From positions 62,001 to 126,000 of the forward strand of contig JAJDWR010000084.1 in assembly GCA_022825505.1 (NCBI GenBank): a stretch of DNA of 64,000 nucleotides, written 5' to 3'. Made by a program: the position numbers and the translations under genes. Shown piece after piece: positions 1 to 8,896 of the stretch (its first letter is position 1; each line of letters starts with the position of its first letter). This DNA comes from Gammaproteobacteria bacterium. Its GTDB lineage: Bacteria; Pseudomonadota; Gammaproteobacteria; Steroidobacterales; Rariloculaceae. The notes beneath the pieces were generated by a model. That model saw nothing but the letters and a program-made list of their open reading frames with translations, made no database searches and was not told the DNA's origin.

Positions 1-954
1 TCCCACCATAGTTTTGCGCCGCATTTCGACGCCGACGACACGCTGAGCATCACCGGCGTCATCACGGAGTTCGAAGCCCGCAATCCGCACGTATATCTGC
101 ATCTTCAGGGAACCGAGAACGGCGGGGCGCCCCAGGCGTACGTGTGCGAATCCGGCGGCATCTCCTCGCTGGAACGCAATGGGCTGACCCGGGACATGTT
201 TCCCGTTGGAGCACAAGTTCGCGTTGATGGCGTTCGTGGCCGTCGCGATCCCAACTACTGTTTCTTCCGGACCGTTCACCTGGCGGACGGCACTACGCTG
301 AACACCGGTGGGAACGATCGCGACCAGGGTGCCGCCACGGCGATTTCGCGCCGGGATTCCATCGAGGGCACGTGGTTCATTATTCCGGGGGGACGGACCA
401 GCAGCGGACCGTGGGAAATGATCAACTACCTGACGCCGGAGGGCGAGGCGGCGGTGGCCGCGTATGACCCTTTCCGGGACGACCCGACGCTGCGCTGCAG
501 CCCGGTCGGCATTCGCAGGGTCTGGTCGTCGCCGAGCACTCCCGTGAACATCCGCCGGGAGGGCGACACGGTGATCTTCCACCACGAGTGGATGGACACC
601 GTTCGCACGGTGCATCTCGACGCCGAACCGCCGGCGGACATCGCGCCGTCGACATTGGGTTATTCCATCGGGCGATTCGAGGGCGACGTTCTGGTGGTGG
701 AGACCGCGGATTTCGCGCCGGGCGTTCTCCGCCAGTACGTCGAGGAAGAAGGCCAGCCGACCCGGGGGCTGCTTCACTCCGACGAGTTGCGAGTCGTGGA
801 GCGCATCAGCTTCGATCCGCAAACCCAGACGCTCAACGTACTCATCCAGCGCACGGACCGGAAGTTCTTCACCCGCGAGTTCCTGCCGATCGCCATCGAC
901 TACGCGCCCTCCGACCTCGCGATTGCCTCCTACGGATGCGTTCCGGAAGCCTGA
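1..954 (+). CDS. DUF6152-type exported protein, 5' end outside the window
   Basis: The reading frame is open from base 1, so the start and the signal peptide lie upstream of the window. The visible protein begins SHHSFAPHFDADDTLSITG, the typical mature N-terminus of DUF6152 proteins (an SHHSF motif just after signal cleavage, then a beta-rich OB-like domain). The C-terminal part contains GYSIGRFEGDVLVVET, closely resembling the same region of the protein at 54392-55519, so both share a two-part architecture. Function is unknown; a periplasmic location is inferred from the family. It ends 13 bp before the convergent sulfotransferase gene. Confidence 0.75.
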   Translation, partial: SHHSFAPHFDADDTLSITGVITEFEARNPHVYLHLQGTENGGAPQAYVCESGGISSLERNGLTRDMFPVGAQVRVDGVRGRRDPNYCFFRTVHLADGTTLNTGGNDRDQGAATAISRRDSIEGTWFIIPGGRTSSGPWEMINYLTPEGEAAVAAYDPFRDDPTLRCSPVGIRRVWSSPSTPVNIRREGDTVIFHHEWMDTVRTVHLDAEPPADIAPSTLGYSIGRFEGDVLVVETADFAPGVLRQYVEEEGQPTRGLLHSDELRVVERISFDPQTQTLNVLIQRTDRKFFTREFLPIAIDYAPSDLAIASYGCVPEA

Positions 955-967
955 AAGTCGGCGATTG

Positions 968-1675
968 TCAGAAGAGAAAACCGGCGACGAGCCACGCCAG
1001 TCCGGCGGCTGCGAGGATGTAGGGCAGTATTCGGACGAGCCGCAGCACCAGCAGAAATCGATTCATGGCTGACCGTTCGTTCACGTGAGGGAATGCTCTG
1101 TCCTGCGGAATCGGGGCATTCAGGAATTCGCATAGCGGTCCCCAGCCTTCGCTTACGCGGAAGACAAGCAGCCGCTCGGGCGGGACGGCGGCAATCACGT
1201 CTTCGATATGCTGTTCGAAGATTGCCTTGGCAGCCTGTGGGTCCTCGAATCGGCCCTGAAACTGGCCCTCCCAGATGATCGCCCGGATCATCGCCGAACC
1301 GATCGACATGGGCGGAAGCCGCTTCAACCATCCCGGCATGGAGACATGGACTGCGTAGAGGGTCGCCCTGACGCTCTCGTACCAGCTATCGGGATCCCGC
1401 ACGGTGAGGACCACTCTGGCGTCGGGATAGTGTTCCATCAACTCCTTGTAGTAGCCAGTGGAAGGCCAATCGACGGTGGCGCGGTACCCTTCGAAAATGT
1501 CGTCCCAGTTGCGGGCGCCCTCTAGCGCCACATCGTGCCAGGCCCTGACAAGGCTGCGTTTCTCGCCGAGCGAAAACATGTGGTGGCACTTGACGAAGCC
1601 GAGGTGCTCCAGCGCTTCGCGCAGCGAGGCTGTACCGGTTCTTCCAAAGCCGGCGCCGATGACTTCAAGTGCCAT
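968..1675 (-). CDS. Sulfotransferase family protein with C-terminal membrane anchor
   Basis: 235 residues. The N-terminus reads VIGAGFGRTGTASLREAL, which matches the PAPS-binding P-loop of the Sulfotransfer_4-type family. The middle contains YPDARVVLTVRDPDSWYES, the conserved 3'-phosphate-binding region (RDP..W). The last 25 residues (ILPYILAAAGLAWLVAGFLF) form a probable transmembrane helix, so the enzyme may be tethered to the inner membrane. The acceptor substrate cannot be told. The ATG at 1675 is used. It is transcribed in the same direction as xerD, 91 bp downstream of it. Confidence 0.8.
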   Translation of the reverse strand: MALEVIGAGFGRTGTASLREALEHLGFVKCHHMFSLGEKRSLVRAWHDVALEGARNWDDIFEGYRATVDWPSTGYYKELMEHYPDARVVLTVRDPDSWYESVRATLYAVHVSMPGWLKRLPPMSIGSAMIRAIIWEGQFQGRFEDPQAAKAIFEQHIEDVIAAVPPERLLVFRVSEGWGPLCEFLNAPIPQDRAFPHVNERSAMNRFLLVLRLVRILPYILAAAGLAWLVAGFLF

Positions 1676-1766
1676 GACGGCGGATTATCCCAGAACGCAA
1701 AGTGTCCACCAACCGCATGACTGACTCGTGTCTTGCCGACACGGTCCCGATTAACGGCCGCCGGGA

Positions 1767-2705
1767 TCAGCCTCGCGGATGGTGTCTGGCGTGGAGATCC
1801 TTCATGCGCTCGCGGGCCACGTGGGTATAGATCTGGGTGGTTGAAACATCGCTGTGCCCGAGGAGCAACTGCACGACGCGAAGGTCCGCGCCGTGGTTGA
1901 GCAGATGGGTGGCGAAGGCGTGTCGTATCGTGTGCGGGGAGAGTTTTCTGGCGATGCCAGCCTTGCGGGCGTGACGTCTGATCAGGTACCAGAACGACTG
2001 GCGCGTCATGGGGCCGCCTCGGCGGGTGGGGAACAGGTAGTCCGTCTGGCGCCCTGCAAGGATCTCCGCCCGGGGACCGGCGACGAACTTGTGCAGCCAG
2101 TCCTGCGCTTCGTCGCCCAGCGGGATCAGGCGCTCCCGGTCGCCCTTGCCGATGATCCTGAGCACGCCCTGGTTCAGGTTAACCTGGGAGAGTTTCAGGT
2201 TGACCAGCTCGGAGACCCTTACGCCGGTGGCGTACAACAGTTCCAGCATGGTTCGGTCGCGGTGACCGAGGGGTTGGCTCACGTCGGGTGCGGCGAGCAA
2301 GGCTTCCACGTCGGCCTCGGTCAGCGAGTGCGGCAGGCGCCGGCCGATCCTGGGCATCTCGATCTGCGCCGTGGGATCCTCCGGGATCCTGCCCTCTCGC
2401 AGCAGGTACCGGTAGAAGCGCCGGAACGAGGATAGCTGACGTGCGGTCGAACGCGGTTTCGCGCCCCTGCCTGCCCGCCAGGCAAGATACTCGAGCAGAT
2501 CGGCTTCAGTGGCGTTTACCAGCTCAACCCGGCGCTCGCTGAGTCGCCTGTTCAGGGCCAGAAGGTCGGCCCGGTAGGCACTGAGCGTATTCTCCGACAG
2601 GCCGCGCTCGGCCCATATTGCGTCCAGGAACCAGTCGATGGCCGCAGTCGGGTCGTCGAATCGGCCTGCGTGCCGCTGCCCGGGATGCGAACTGTCATGC
2701 GTCAT
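1767..2705 (-). CDS. xerD: Tyrosine recombinase XerD
   Basis: 312 residues, close to the usual 300. The N-terminal SAM-like core-binding domain spans roughly residues 20-110 (FLDAIWAERGLSENTLSAYR). The catalytic domain shows the full set of active residues: R in ATGVRVSELVNL, K in IIGKGDRERLIPL, HxxR in SPHTIRHAFATHLL, H in LLLGHSDVSTTQ and the Y nucleophile in IYTHVARERM. The intact C-terminus and lack of mobile-element neighbours favour the housekeeping chromosome-dimer-resolving XerD over a phage integrase. ATG start at 2705; divergent from plsC. Confidence 0.92.
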   Translation of the reverse strand: MTHDSSHPGQRHAGRFDDPTAAIDWFLDAIWAERGLSENTLSAYRADLLALNRRLSERRVELVNATEADLLEYLAWRAGRGAKPRSTARQLSSFRRFYRYLLREGRIPEDPTAQIEMPRIGRRLPHSLTEADVEALLAAPDVSQPLGHRDRTMLELLYATGVRVSELVNLKLSQVNLNQGVLRIIGKGDRERLIPLGDEAQDWLHKFVAGPRAEILAGRQTDYLFPTRRGGPMTRQSFWYLIRRHARKAGIARKLSPHTIRHAFATHLLNHGADLRVVQLLLGHSDVSTTQIYTHVARERMKDLHARHHPRG

Positions 2706-2768
2706 CGGGGCTTCAGCTTGCCATACCGCCGGCTCCGCGGGAACGGATTAATGATATGTTCCGCGACA

Positions 2769-3512
2769 ATGACCGTCCCGAAGATGAAATCGATGCTCTT
2801 GCGGGCCGTTTACGGTCCCTACATGTGGCTGATGCTGGCGGCCGCGGCCGTTCCGACGCTGGTGTTGCTGCTGTTTACACCCACACTGGGCGGGCGGCGG
2901 CGCGTGGCGAACCGCGGCGGCCGGGCCTTTTTTCTGCTGGCCGGCAGCACGCCCCGCGTGGAGGGGATCGGCAATCTCCCGGTCGAGCCCTGCGTGGTTG
3001 TGGCCAATCACGCCAGCTACCTGGACGGCATCATCCTCAAGGCCGCCCTGCCCCCGAAATTCACCTTTCTGATCAAGTCCGGGCTGAAGACCGTTCCATT
3101 GGCCGGCTTTCTTCTGAGACGCATCGGCTCGGCGTTCGTCGACCGCGAGGACGATACGCACCGCCTCAGAACCGGCCGGCGTCTGCTCAAGGCCGCCATG
3201 AGGGGTGAATCGCTGGCTTTTTTCCCCGAAGGCACCTTCGACGGCAAGCCGGGGCTCAAGCCTTTTCTCCCCGGTGCGTTTGCGGCTGCGTGGCGGGCAA
3301 AGTTGCCGGTCGTTCCCGTGGTGATCGGCGGCTCCCGCCACATGCTGCCCGCGAAGGTCTGGCTGTGCGCACCCGGCAAGCTGTCCGTTACGATATGCAC
3401 GCCGGTTGATTCCGAGGCACAGGAGTCGGTCGCGGAACTGGCGGCGGCGGCTCGGCGACGCATGCTCGAGCATCTCGGCGAGCCCGATCTGGAAAAAGCA
3501 GAGCAGCAATGA
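2769..3512 (+). CDS. 1-acyl-sn-glycerol-3-phosphate acyltransferase (PlsC type)
   Basis: 247 residues from the ATG at 2769, chosen because upstream in-frame codons run into the divergent xerD start. A membrane segment (WLMLAAAAVPTLVLLLF) is followed by the acyltransferase motifs: NHASYLDG (HxxxxD catalytic pair), FVDRED, FFPEGTF (glycerol-phosphate binding) and VVPVVIGG. It would transfer a fatty acyl chain to lysophosphatidate or a related acceptor at the inner membrane. Its stop overlaps the next start (ATGA), so it is co-translated with the acetoacetyl-CoA synthetase. The exact acceptor is not evident. Confidence 0.85.
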   Translation: MTVPKMKSMLLRAVYGPYMWLMLAAAAVPTLVLLLFTPTLGGRRRVANRGGRAFFLLAGSTPRVEGIGNLPVEPCVVVANHASYLDGIILKAALPPKFTFLIKSGLKTVPLAGFLLRRIGSAFVDREDDTHRLRTGRRLLKAAMRGESLAFFPEGTFDGKPGLKPFLPGAFAAAWRAKLPVVPVVIGGSRHMLPAKVWLCAPGKLSVTICTPVDSEAQESVAELAAAARRRMLEHLGEPDLEKAEQQ

Positions 3513-5476
3513 CAAATCCCATCTGGCGTCCGACGGACCGGCGTGTTGCCGAAAGCAACATGCTGCGATTCCTGCAGGCACAGGCACATCGGCTCGAACA
3601 TCGGGATTACCAGTCCCTGTACCGGTGGAGCGTGGGTAGCAGCGCCGAATTCTGGGCTGCATTCTGGGAATTCAACGGCATTCGCTCCATGGCGCGCTAC
3701 CGGAGCGTGTTGACCGGCCCGGACCGCATGCCCGGCGCGCGCTGGTTCGAGGGCGCCCGGCTGAATTACGCGGACAATCTGCTGCGCCCCGAACATCGCG
3801 GAACCGCATTGGTCTTCTACAGCGAGCGCGGCGACCGCATCGAGATGAGCCGGGACGAGCTGCGCCGCGATGTGGCCGCGCTGGCTCGCGCGCTCCGGTT
3901 GATGGGCGTCGGCGAAGGGGATCGGGTCGCCGGACTGCTGCCCAATCGGCCGGAGGCCGTGGTAGCCATGCTGGCCTGCGCGAGCCTTGGCGCCGTCTGG
4001 TCGTCCTGTTCCCCGGACTTTGGCGCAGGCGCCGTACTCGACCGCTTCGGCCAGATCCGGCCGAAGGTCCTGTTCGCGACCGACGGCTACTTCTACAACG
4101 GCAAGACCATCGACTGCCGGCCCACGCTGGCTCGTGTCGCCGAACGGATCGACTCGCTAGAGGCGGTAATCGTTGTCGGCTACGTTGAGCAGAAGCCGGA
4201 CTTCTCCGGGATACCGGGCGCCCGGGGTTACGTGGACTTCCTGGCCGGGACTGAAGGAATCGAGGCTGACGGCCCTGCGGCACCCGAATACCGCGCGCTG
4301 CCGTTTTCCCATCCGCTCTACGTGATGTATTCATCCGGAACGACAGGGGTTCCCAAGTGCATCGTTCACGGCGCAGGGGGCACGCTGATTCAGCACCTCA
4401 AGGAACTGCAGCTCCACTGCGACATCAAGCCGGGCGATGCGGTGTTCTACTTCACCACCACCGGGTGGATGATGTGGAACTGGATCGTTTCCGCGCTGGC
4501 GCTCGGGGCGACGCTGGTGCTGTTCGACGGCTCGCCCTTTCATCCGGACCCCGGGGTTCTCTGGCGGATCGCGGAGCGCGAGCGCCTGGCGGTGTTCGGA
4601 ACCAGTGCGAAGTACCTCAGCGCGCTGGAAAAAGCCGGGTATCGGCCCGCGGAAAACGTTCGGCTGCCCCGCCTTGCCAGCTTGCTTTCCACCGGCTCGC
4701 CGCTGGCGCCGTCGAGCTTCGATTTCGTCTACGAACACGTCAAGGAGGACCTCCAGTTGTCCTCCATTGCCGGCGGCACGGACATCATCGGCTGTTTCAT
4801 CTCCGGCAATCCCATGCTGCCGGTACTCAGGGGTGAGCTTCAGTGCGCCGCGCTGGGCCTGGCGGTGGACGTCTTCGACGACAGGGGCAGGCCGGTGCGA
4901 GGACAAAAGGGTGAACTGGTCTGCACGGCGCCCTTCCCGTCGATGCCGGTGTCGTTCTGGAACGATCCCGGCGACGCCATGTACCGTGCCGCCTATTTCG
5001 AGCGCTTTCCCGGCGTATGGTGTCACGGCGATTACGTGGAGATGACCCCGAGCGGCGGCTTCATCATCCACGGCCGTTCGGACGCGATTCTGAATCCGGG
5101 CGGCGTGCGCATCGGCACTTCGGAGATCTACCGGATCGTGGAGGACTTCGAAGAGGTTGCGGAAGCCATCGCCGTGGGACAGGAATGGGAAGGGGACGTA
5201 CGCGTAGTGCTCTTCGTTCGGATGCAGCCAGGCCATGGACTGAACGATGACCTGGTGGAGCGGATTCAGCTTGCGGTCAGGCGCAATGCGAGTCCCAGAC
5301 ATGTTCCGGCGAAGGTTGTCGATACTCCGGATATTCCGAGGACGCGGAGTGGGAAGATCGTGGAGTTGGCGGTTCGGGACGCGATTCACGGACGGGAGCC
5401 GGTGAATGCCGATTCGCTCGCCAATCCAGAGGCGCTGGACTACTTCAGGAATCGCATTGAACTGACTGTCAGATAG
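3509..5476 (+). CDS. Acetoacetyl-CoA synthetase
   Basis: 655 residues, the normal size for this ANL-superfamily ligase. It activates acetoacetate with ATP and CoA. Visible signatures are the P-loop YSSGTTGVPKCIVHGAGG, the GWMMWNW stretch, the LQLSSIAGGTDIIGCFISG region typical of acetoacetate rather than acetate ligases, and the C-terminal RTRSGKIVELAVRD with the catalytic lysine. The start overlaps the plsC stop by 4 bp. The pairing suggests use of acetoacetate for lipid synthesis or of ketone bodies from polyhydroxybutyrate turnover; that link is inference. Confidence 0.9.
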   Translation: MTNPIWRPTDRRVAESNMLRFLQAQAHRLEHRDYQSLYRWSVGSSAEFWAAFWEFNGIRSMARYRSVLTGPDRMPGARWFEGARLNYADNLLRPEHRGTALVFYSERGDRIEMSRDELRRDVAALARALRLMGVGEGDRVAGLLPNRPEAVVAMLACASLGAVWSSCSPDFGAGAVLDRFGQIRPKVLFATDGYFYNGKTIDCRPTLARVAERIDSLEAVIVVGYVEQKPDFSGIPGARGYVDFLAGTEGIEADGPAAPEYRALPFSHPLYVMYSSGTTGVPKCIVHGAGGTLIQHLKELQLHCDIKPGDAVFYFTTTGWMMWNWIVSALALGATLVLFDGSPFHPDPGVLWRIAERERLAVFGTSAKYLSALEKAGYRPAENVRLPRLASLLSTGSPLAPSSFDFVYEHVKEDLQLSSIAGGTDIIGCFISGNPMLPVLRGELQCAALGLAVDVFDDRGRPVRGQKGELVCTAPFPSMPVSFWNDPGDAMYRAAYFERFPGVWCHGDYVEMTPSGGFIIHGRSDAILNPGGVRIGTSEIYRIVEDFEEVAEAIAVGQEWEGDVRVVLFVRMQPGHGLNDDLVERIQLAVRRNASPRHVPAKVVDTPDIPRTRSGKIVELAVRDAIHGREPVNADSLANPEALDYFRNRIELTVR

Positions 5477-5523
5477 TTGCGGCACTTGACAAGCGCATGC
5501 GCGCAGTCCGGGCGACTTACCGG

Positions 5524-6702
5524 TCAGGACGGAGAATCATTGTCCAGCGCTGCTGCCAGTTCTCCAAGTCCGATCGCCTCAACAGCCGCGGATAGCGGAT
5601 AACGGTCGTCGCCCGCATGGACCACGAATGCCCGCGTTGGCGCGAGGTCGGTCAGCGCCAGATGAAATCCGCGGCTGACCCTGGCCGCCAGGGAGCGCTT
5701 GACCTCCACGATCCAGCGTTCGCCCCCGGCGAAGTCGACAACCAGGTCCACTTCCGTCCCGGCCGACGTTCGGTAGAAGCTCACCGTGTCAGGCCATGCG
5801 ATCCGGTTCGCGAGAGTTTCCACCGCGAAGCCCTCCCAGCTTGCGCCAACCACGGGATGTCCCGAGAGCGCGGTCAGGGACGGAATGCCGAGCAGCGCAT
5901 GGACAAGACCGCTGTCGCGAACATAGATTTTCGGAGACTTGACCAGCCGTTTGCCGACATTGGCATGCAACGGTGGCAGGCGGCGCACGAGCATCAGATC
6001 GACGAACAGGTCGATATAACGGTTGACGCTTCTGGCGCTGATTTCCAGTGCTTGCGCAAGCGCTGAAGAATTCAGGAGCGACCCTTGCCGATGCGCGAGC
6101 ATGGTCCACAGCCGTTCGATCAGGGTCGCCGGGACCCTCGGGCCGAATTGCGGTATGTCGCGCTCGATGTAAGTGCGAATGAAGTTCTTGCGCCACACGA
6201 GACTGTCCGCGTCGGTCGATGCCTGCCAGGACTGGGGGAATCCGCCGCGAAGCCAGAGCGATTCCCGTGAAGACAGGCCACCGCCGACCTCCGGTACGGA
6301 AAAGGGCATGAGTTCCAGGCGCTCGATTCGCCCGGCGAGCGATTCGCTCGTCTGCCGCAATAGATCGATGGACGCGGACCCGAGAATCAGAAACCGGCCC
6401 ACGCCCTTGCCGCGGCGTCGTCCCTGATCGATGATGCCGCGAAGCGCCGTGAACAGGTCCGGTGCGCGATGGATCTCGTCAAGCACAACGAGCCTGTCTT
6501 CCAGGGCGTCGAGAAACAAACGCGGCTCGGCCAGCCTGGCAAGATCGTCCCGATCCTCAAGATCGAGATAGACTCCGCCGAGTTCCCGGGCGACGTCGAG
6601 GGAGAGCGTGGTCTTGCCGGACTGCCGCGGACCGGTGAGCATCACGGCTGCCTGTCGGGCCAGAGCCGCGTCCACTTTGCTTCTCACGAGCCTCGGGATC
6701 AT
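5524..6702 (-). CDS. AAA family ATPase with DUF4143 (PD-(D/E)XK-like) C-terminus
   Basis: 392 residues from the ATG at 6702; a TTG at 6705 would add one residue. The N-terminal AAA_14 domain has Walker A GPRQSGKTT (residues 24-32) and Walker B RLVVLDEIH. The C-terminal DUF4143 domain carries SAGTEVDLVVDF...RWIVEVKRS, which fits the nuclease-like D-ExK pattern. Members are common, often solitary and of unclear role; some behave as toxins or mobile genes. It stands alone, convergent with the acetoacetyl-CoA synthetase gene, and has its own promoter (6712-6740). Confidence 0.85.
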   Translation of the reverse strand: MIPRLVRSKVDAALARQAAVMLTGPRQSGKTTLSLDVARELGGVYLDLEDRDDLARLAEPRLFLDALEDRLVVLDEIHRAPDLFTALRGIIDQGRRRGKGVGRFLILGSASIDLLRQTSESLAGRIERLELMPFSVPEVGGGLSSRESLWLRGGFPQSWQASTDADSLVWRKNFIRTYIERDIPQFGPRVPATLIERLWTMLAHRQGSLLNSSALAQALEISARSVNRYIDLFVDLMLVRRLPPLHANVGKRLVKSPKIYVRDSGLVHALLGIPSLTALSGHPVVGASWEGFAVETLANRIAWPDTVSFYRTSAGTEVDLVVDFAGGERWIVEVKRSLAARVSRGFHLALTDLAPTRAFVVHAGDDRYPLSAAVEAIGLGELAAALDNDSPS

Positions 6703-6711
6703 CAAGCTTGC

Positions 6712-6740
6712 ATATTAGGCATATTGTGCCGGATTTTCAA
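6712..6740 (-). promoter_or_regulatory. Sigma70-type promoter of the AAA/DUF4143 gene
   Basis: Reading the minus strand, TTGAAA (6740-6735) and TAATAT (6717-6712) are separated by exactly 17 bp. The expected transcription start would be near 6705-6703, essentially at the start codon, which predicts a leaderless or almost leaderless mRNA. The surrounding bases contain a short direct repeat of GCATATT that could be an operator. Confidence 0.45.
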
Positions 6741-6947
6741 TGTTGTAGAGTTTGTGATCCAGTCATGTCTCACGGAGCGTCAACTCAATCGGCAGTTCGC
6801 GACACTCGCTTCCGGTGGTTCGCGAAACGCGACTCCGATAGTTGGCAACACGCGCCTCGCCTGTCTGAGGCGCTCCCTCACCGGTTGTTCCCTCACAGGT
6901 GTCGTTCCCTTGATCTCAGGTTGCCAAGGGCGAACAATACCCGCGAC

Positions 6948-7721
6948 ATGAAAGTTGCAGCTTCCAAAAATCCGGGCACGCTGATCCTGGTCCGTCACGG
7001 GCAGAGTGAGTGGAATCTCAAGAACCTGTTCACCGGCTGGACGGATGTGGATCTCACGGAGCGGGGTGTCGGAGAAGCCCGGGCAGCGGGCATTGCTCTC
7101 AGGGAGGAGGGGATCGCCTTCGACGTTGCCTTTACTTCCGTTCTGACGCGTGCCATTCGGACCTTGTGGCTGATCCTCGATGAGATGGATCTCATGTGGA
7201 TACCGGTGCATCGGGACTGGCGCCTTAACGAGCGGCATTACGGTGCCCTGCAGGGTCTGGACAAGGCGGAGACGGCGGCGCGCCACGGTGCCGATCAGGT
7301 GCAGATATGGCGGCGGTCGTACGATATTCCACCGCCGGCCGTCGATGTGGACGATGATCGGCATCCACGGTTCGATGCGCGCTATGGGGGACTGGACGCA
7401 GCGCTGCTGCCAGCCACGGAATCGCTGGCGACGACGCTGGTGCGGGTGCGGCCGTGCTGGGAGGAGCGAATCGCGCCGGCGCTTGTGGCCGGACGGAATG
7501 TTCTGGTCGCGGCCCATGGGAACAGCCTGCGGGCGTTGGTGAAGATGCTCGAGGGCATTTCGGATCAGGCGATTACGGAGTTCAATATTCCCACGGGCGT
7601 GCCGCGGGTTTACGAACTCGATCCTCAACTGCGCCCGTTGAGGGCGGAATACCTCGGTGATCCCGATGCCATCGCCGCGGCGGCACAGGCGGTGGCGGAT
7701 CAGGCCGGGGGAACGGGCTGA
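6948..7721 (+). CDS. gpmA: 2,3-bisphosphoglycerate-dependent phosphoglycerate mutase
   Basis: 257 residues from the ATG at 6948; longer in-frame N-termini lack family similarity. Catalytic motifs are LVRHGQSEWN (phospho-acceptor histidine), NLFTGWTDVDLTERG, RLNERHYGALQGLDKAE and VLVAAHGNSLRALVK (second histidine). It interconverts 3- and 2-phosphoglycerate in glycolysis and gluconeogenesis. Its 3' end is followed by the gamma carbonic anhydrase gene about 100 bp downstream on the same strand. The about 200 bp between the AAA gene promoter and this start show no further gene. Confidence 0.93.
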   Translation: MKVAASKNPGTLILVRHGQSEWNLKNLFTGWTDVDLTERGVGEARAAGIALREEGIAFDVAFTSVLTRAIRTLWLILDEMDLMWIPVHRDWRLNERHYGALQGLDKAETAARHGADQVQIWRRSYDIPPPAVDVDDDRHPRFDARYGGLDAALLPATESLATTLVRVRPCWEERIAPALVAGRNVLVAAHGNSLRALVKMLEGISDQAITEFNIPTGVPRVYELDPQLRPLRAEYLGDPDAIAAAAQAVADQAGGTG

Positions 7722-7824
7722 CGATAGCTGCGGCGGAGGATTTACCGTAGAGGACCGCCGGTCATGCTTCGCGAGCTGGCCGAATGGCGAATGCGGAACG
7801 CAACATGACGGAGGGCCATCCATA

Positions 7825-8367
7825 GTGCTTTACGATCTGGATGAATATCGAGTACAGACGGTCGGTGACCGGTACTTTGTCGCGCCCAATGCCGCTGTCA
7901 TCGGCCAGGTGATTCTTGGCGAGGACGCGAGCGTCTGGTTTAGCGCGGTGCTGCGAGCGGATAACGACAGGATCGTCATTGGGGACCGGTGCAACATACA
8001 GGACGGCTCGATGTTCCACGTCGACGAAGGCGCGCCCGTGGTGCTTGAAGAGGAGGTGAACGTCGGTCATTCGGCCACCGTACACGGCTGCTACATCGGC
8101 GCCGGGTCGCTGATCGGCATGGGCGCGACCATTCTCAGCCATGCGGTCCTTGGAAAGTACTGCATTGTGGGGGCGCAGGCACTGGTCACGGAGGGCAAGC
8201 GGTTCCCTGACCGCTCGCTGATCGTGGGTACCCCGGGCAAGCGCATCCGCGAGGTCACCGACGAGGAAATCGAGTTCCTCAAGTGGAGCGCCGAGCACTA
8301 CGTGCAGCGCGGCAGGTACTATCGTGAGAAACTGGTTCCGGTACCGTCCCGCGCCGGAGGCGGATGA
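7825..8367 (+). CDS. Gamma-class carbonic anhydrase family protein (YrdA-like)
   Basis: 180 residues from a GTG at 7825, preceded by GGAGG at 7810-7814. This start is preferred because residues encoded upstream do not resemble the family and the resulting length is typical. The protein is a left-handed beta-helix of hexapeptide repeats (GEDASVWFSAVLRADND, IGDRCNIQDGSMFHV, VNVGHSATVHGCYIG). Three metal-ligand histidines are visible: one in MFHVD and two in GHSATVHG. Proteins of this family bind zinc or iron; carbonic anhydrase activity is often weak or unproven. Confidence 0.85.
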   Translation: MLYDLDEYRVQTVGDRYFVAPNAAVIGQVILGEDASVWFSAVLRADNDRIVIGDRCNIQDGSMFHVDEGAPVVLEEEVNVGHSATVHGCYIGAGSLIGMGATILSHAVLGKYCIVGAQALVTEGKRFPDRSLIVGTPGKRIREVTDEEIEFLKWSAEHYVQRGRYYREKLVPVPSRAGGG

Positions 8368-8464
8368 AGTAACGGCCCATGTGCGGGAGGACCGAGAACG
8401 ACGAGACTGAACGCCCCGACCTGCGGTCCCATACCCGGGTGGGTCCGCATCGGGCGGGCGCCGC

Positions 8465-8893
8465 TCACTCCTCCTCGAGATCTTCGGGCGAACCCGTTCC
8501 TTGCGGTGAGTAGAAGGTGGCGACGTCGCCGCTGGGCAGAAGCGCATGGGTGATGCGCAGCATGGTTGCGCCCTGGCGGCCCGGATTGCCCCGTATTGTC
8601 ACAATGTCGCCGGGTCGGATCATGTCGCTCTCGACGCCGTTGCGGCGCATCATGTTGTTGGCGGGAAGCTCCGCGACCCACTCCGTCACGTTGCCTTCGG
8701 CGTCCGCCATGGTGTAGACGAACCGGCCGTGCGGATTGGAAGGCGTGAAGGACACGGCGCTGACTTCGCGGTGGATGACGACCGCCTCCAGATCGAAATA
8801 GACCCCCGGATTGTGGTGGGCGGCGACAGCAGCTGCACCCAGCGAGCCAATCATCAGCAGTCCCATGACGAGGGGATGTCGCAACGACTTCAT
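8465..8893 (-). CDS. Short DUF6152-type exported protein
   Basis: 142 residues with a signal peptide (HPLVMGLLMIGSLGAAAVAA) and the mature start HHNPGVYFDLEAVVIHREV, the DUF6152 hallmark histidine pair. Further family features are NPHGRFVYTMADAEGNVTEW and IRPGDIVTIRGNPGRQGATM. Unlike the other two members in the window it lacks the long C-terminal part. It is the last gene of a minus-strand run after the hydroxyisobutyrate-type dehydrogenase and tesB, with only 3 bp between the tesB stop and its ATG. Function unknown; periplasmic location inferred. Confidence 0.75.
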   Translation of the reverse strand: MKSLRHPLVMGLLMIGSLGAAAVAAHHNPGVYFDLEAVVIHREVSAVSFTPSNPHGRFVYTMADAEGNVTEWVAELPANNMMRRNGVESDMIRPGDIVTIRGNPGRQGATMLRITHALLPSGDVATFYSPQGTGSPEDLEEE

Positions 8894-8896
8894 GGT

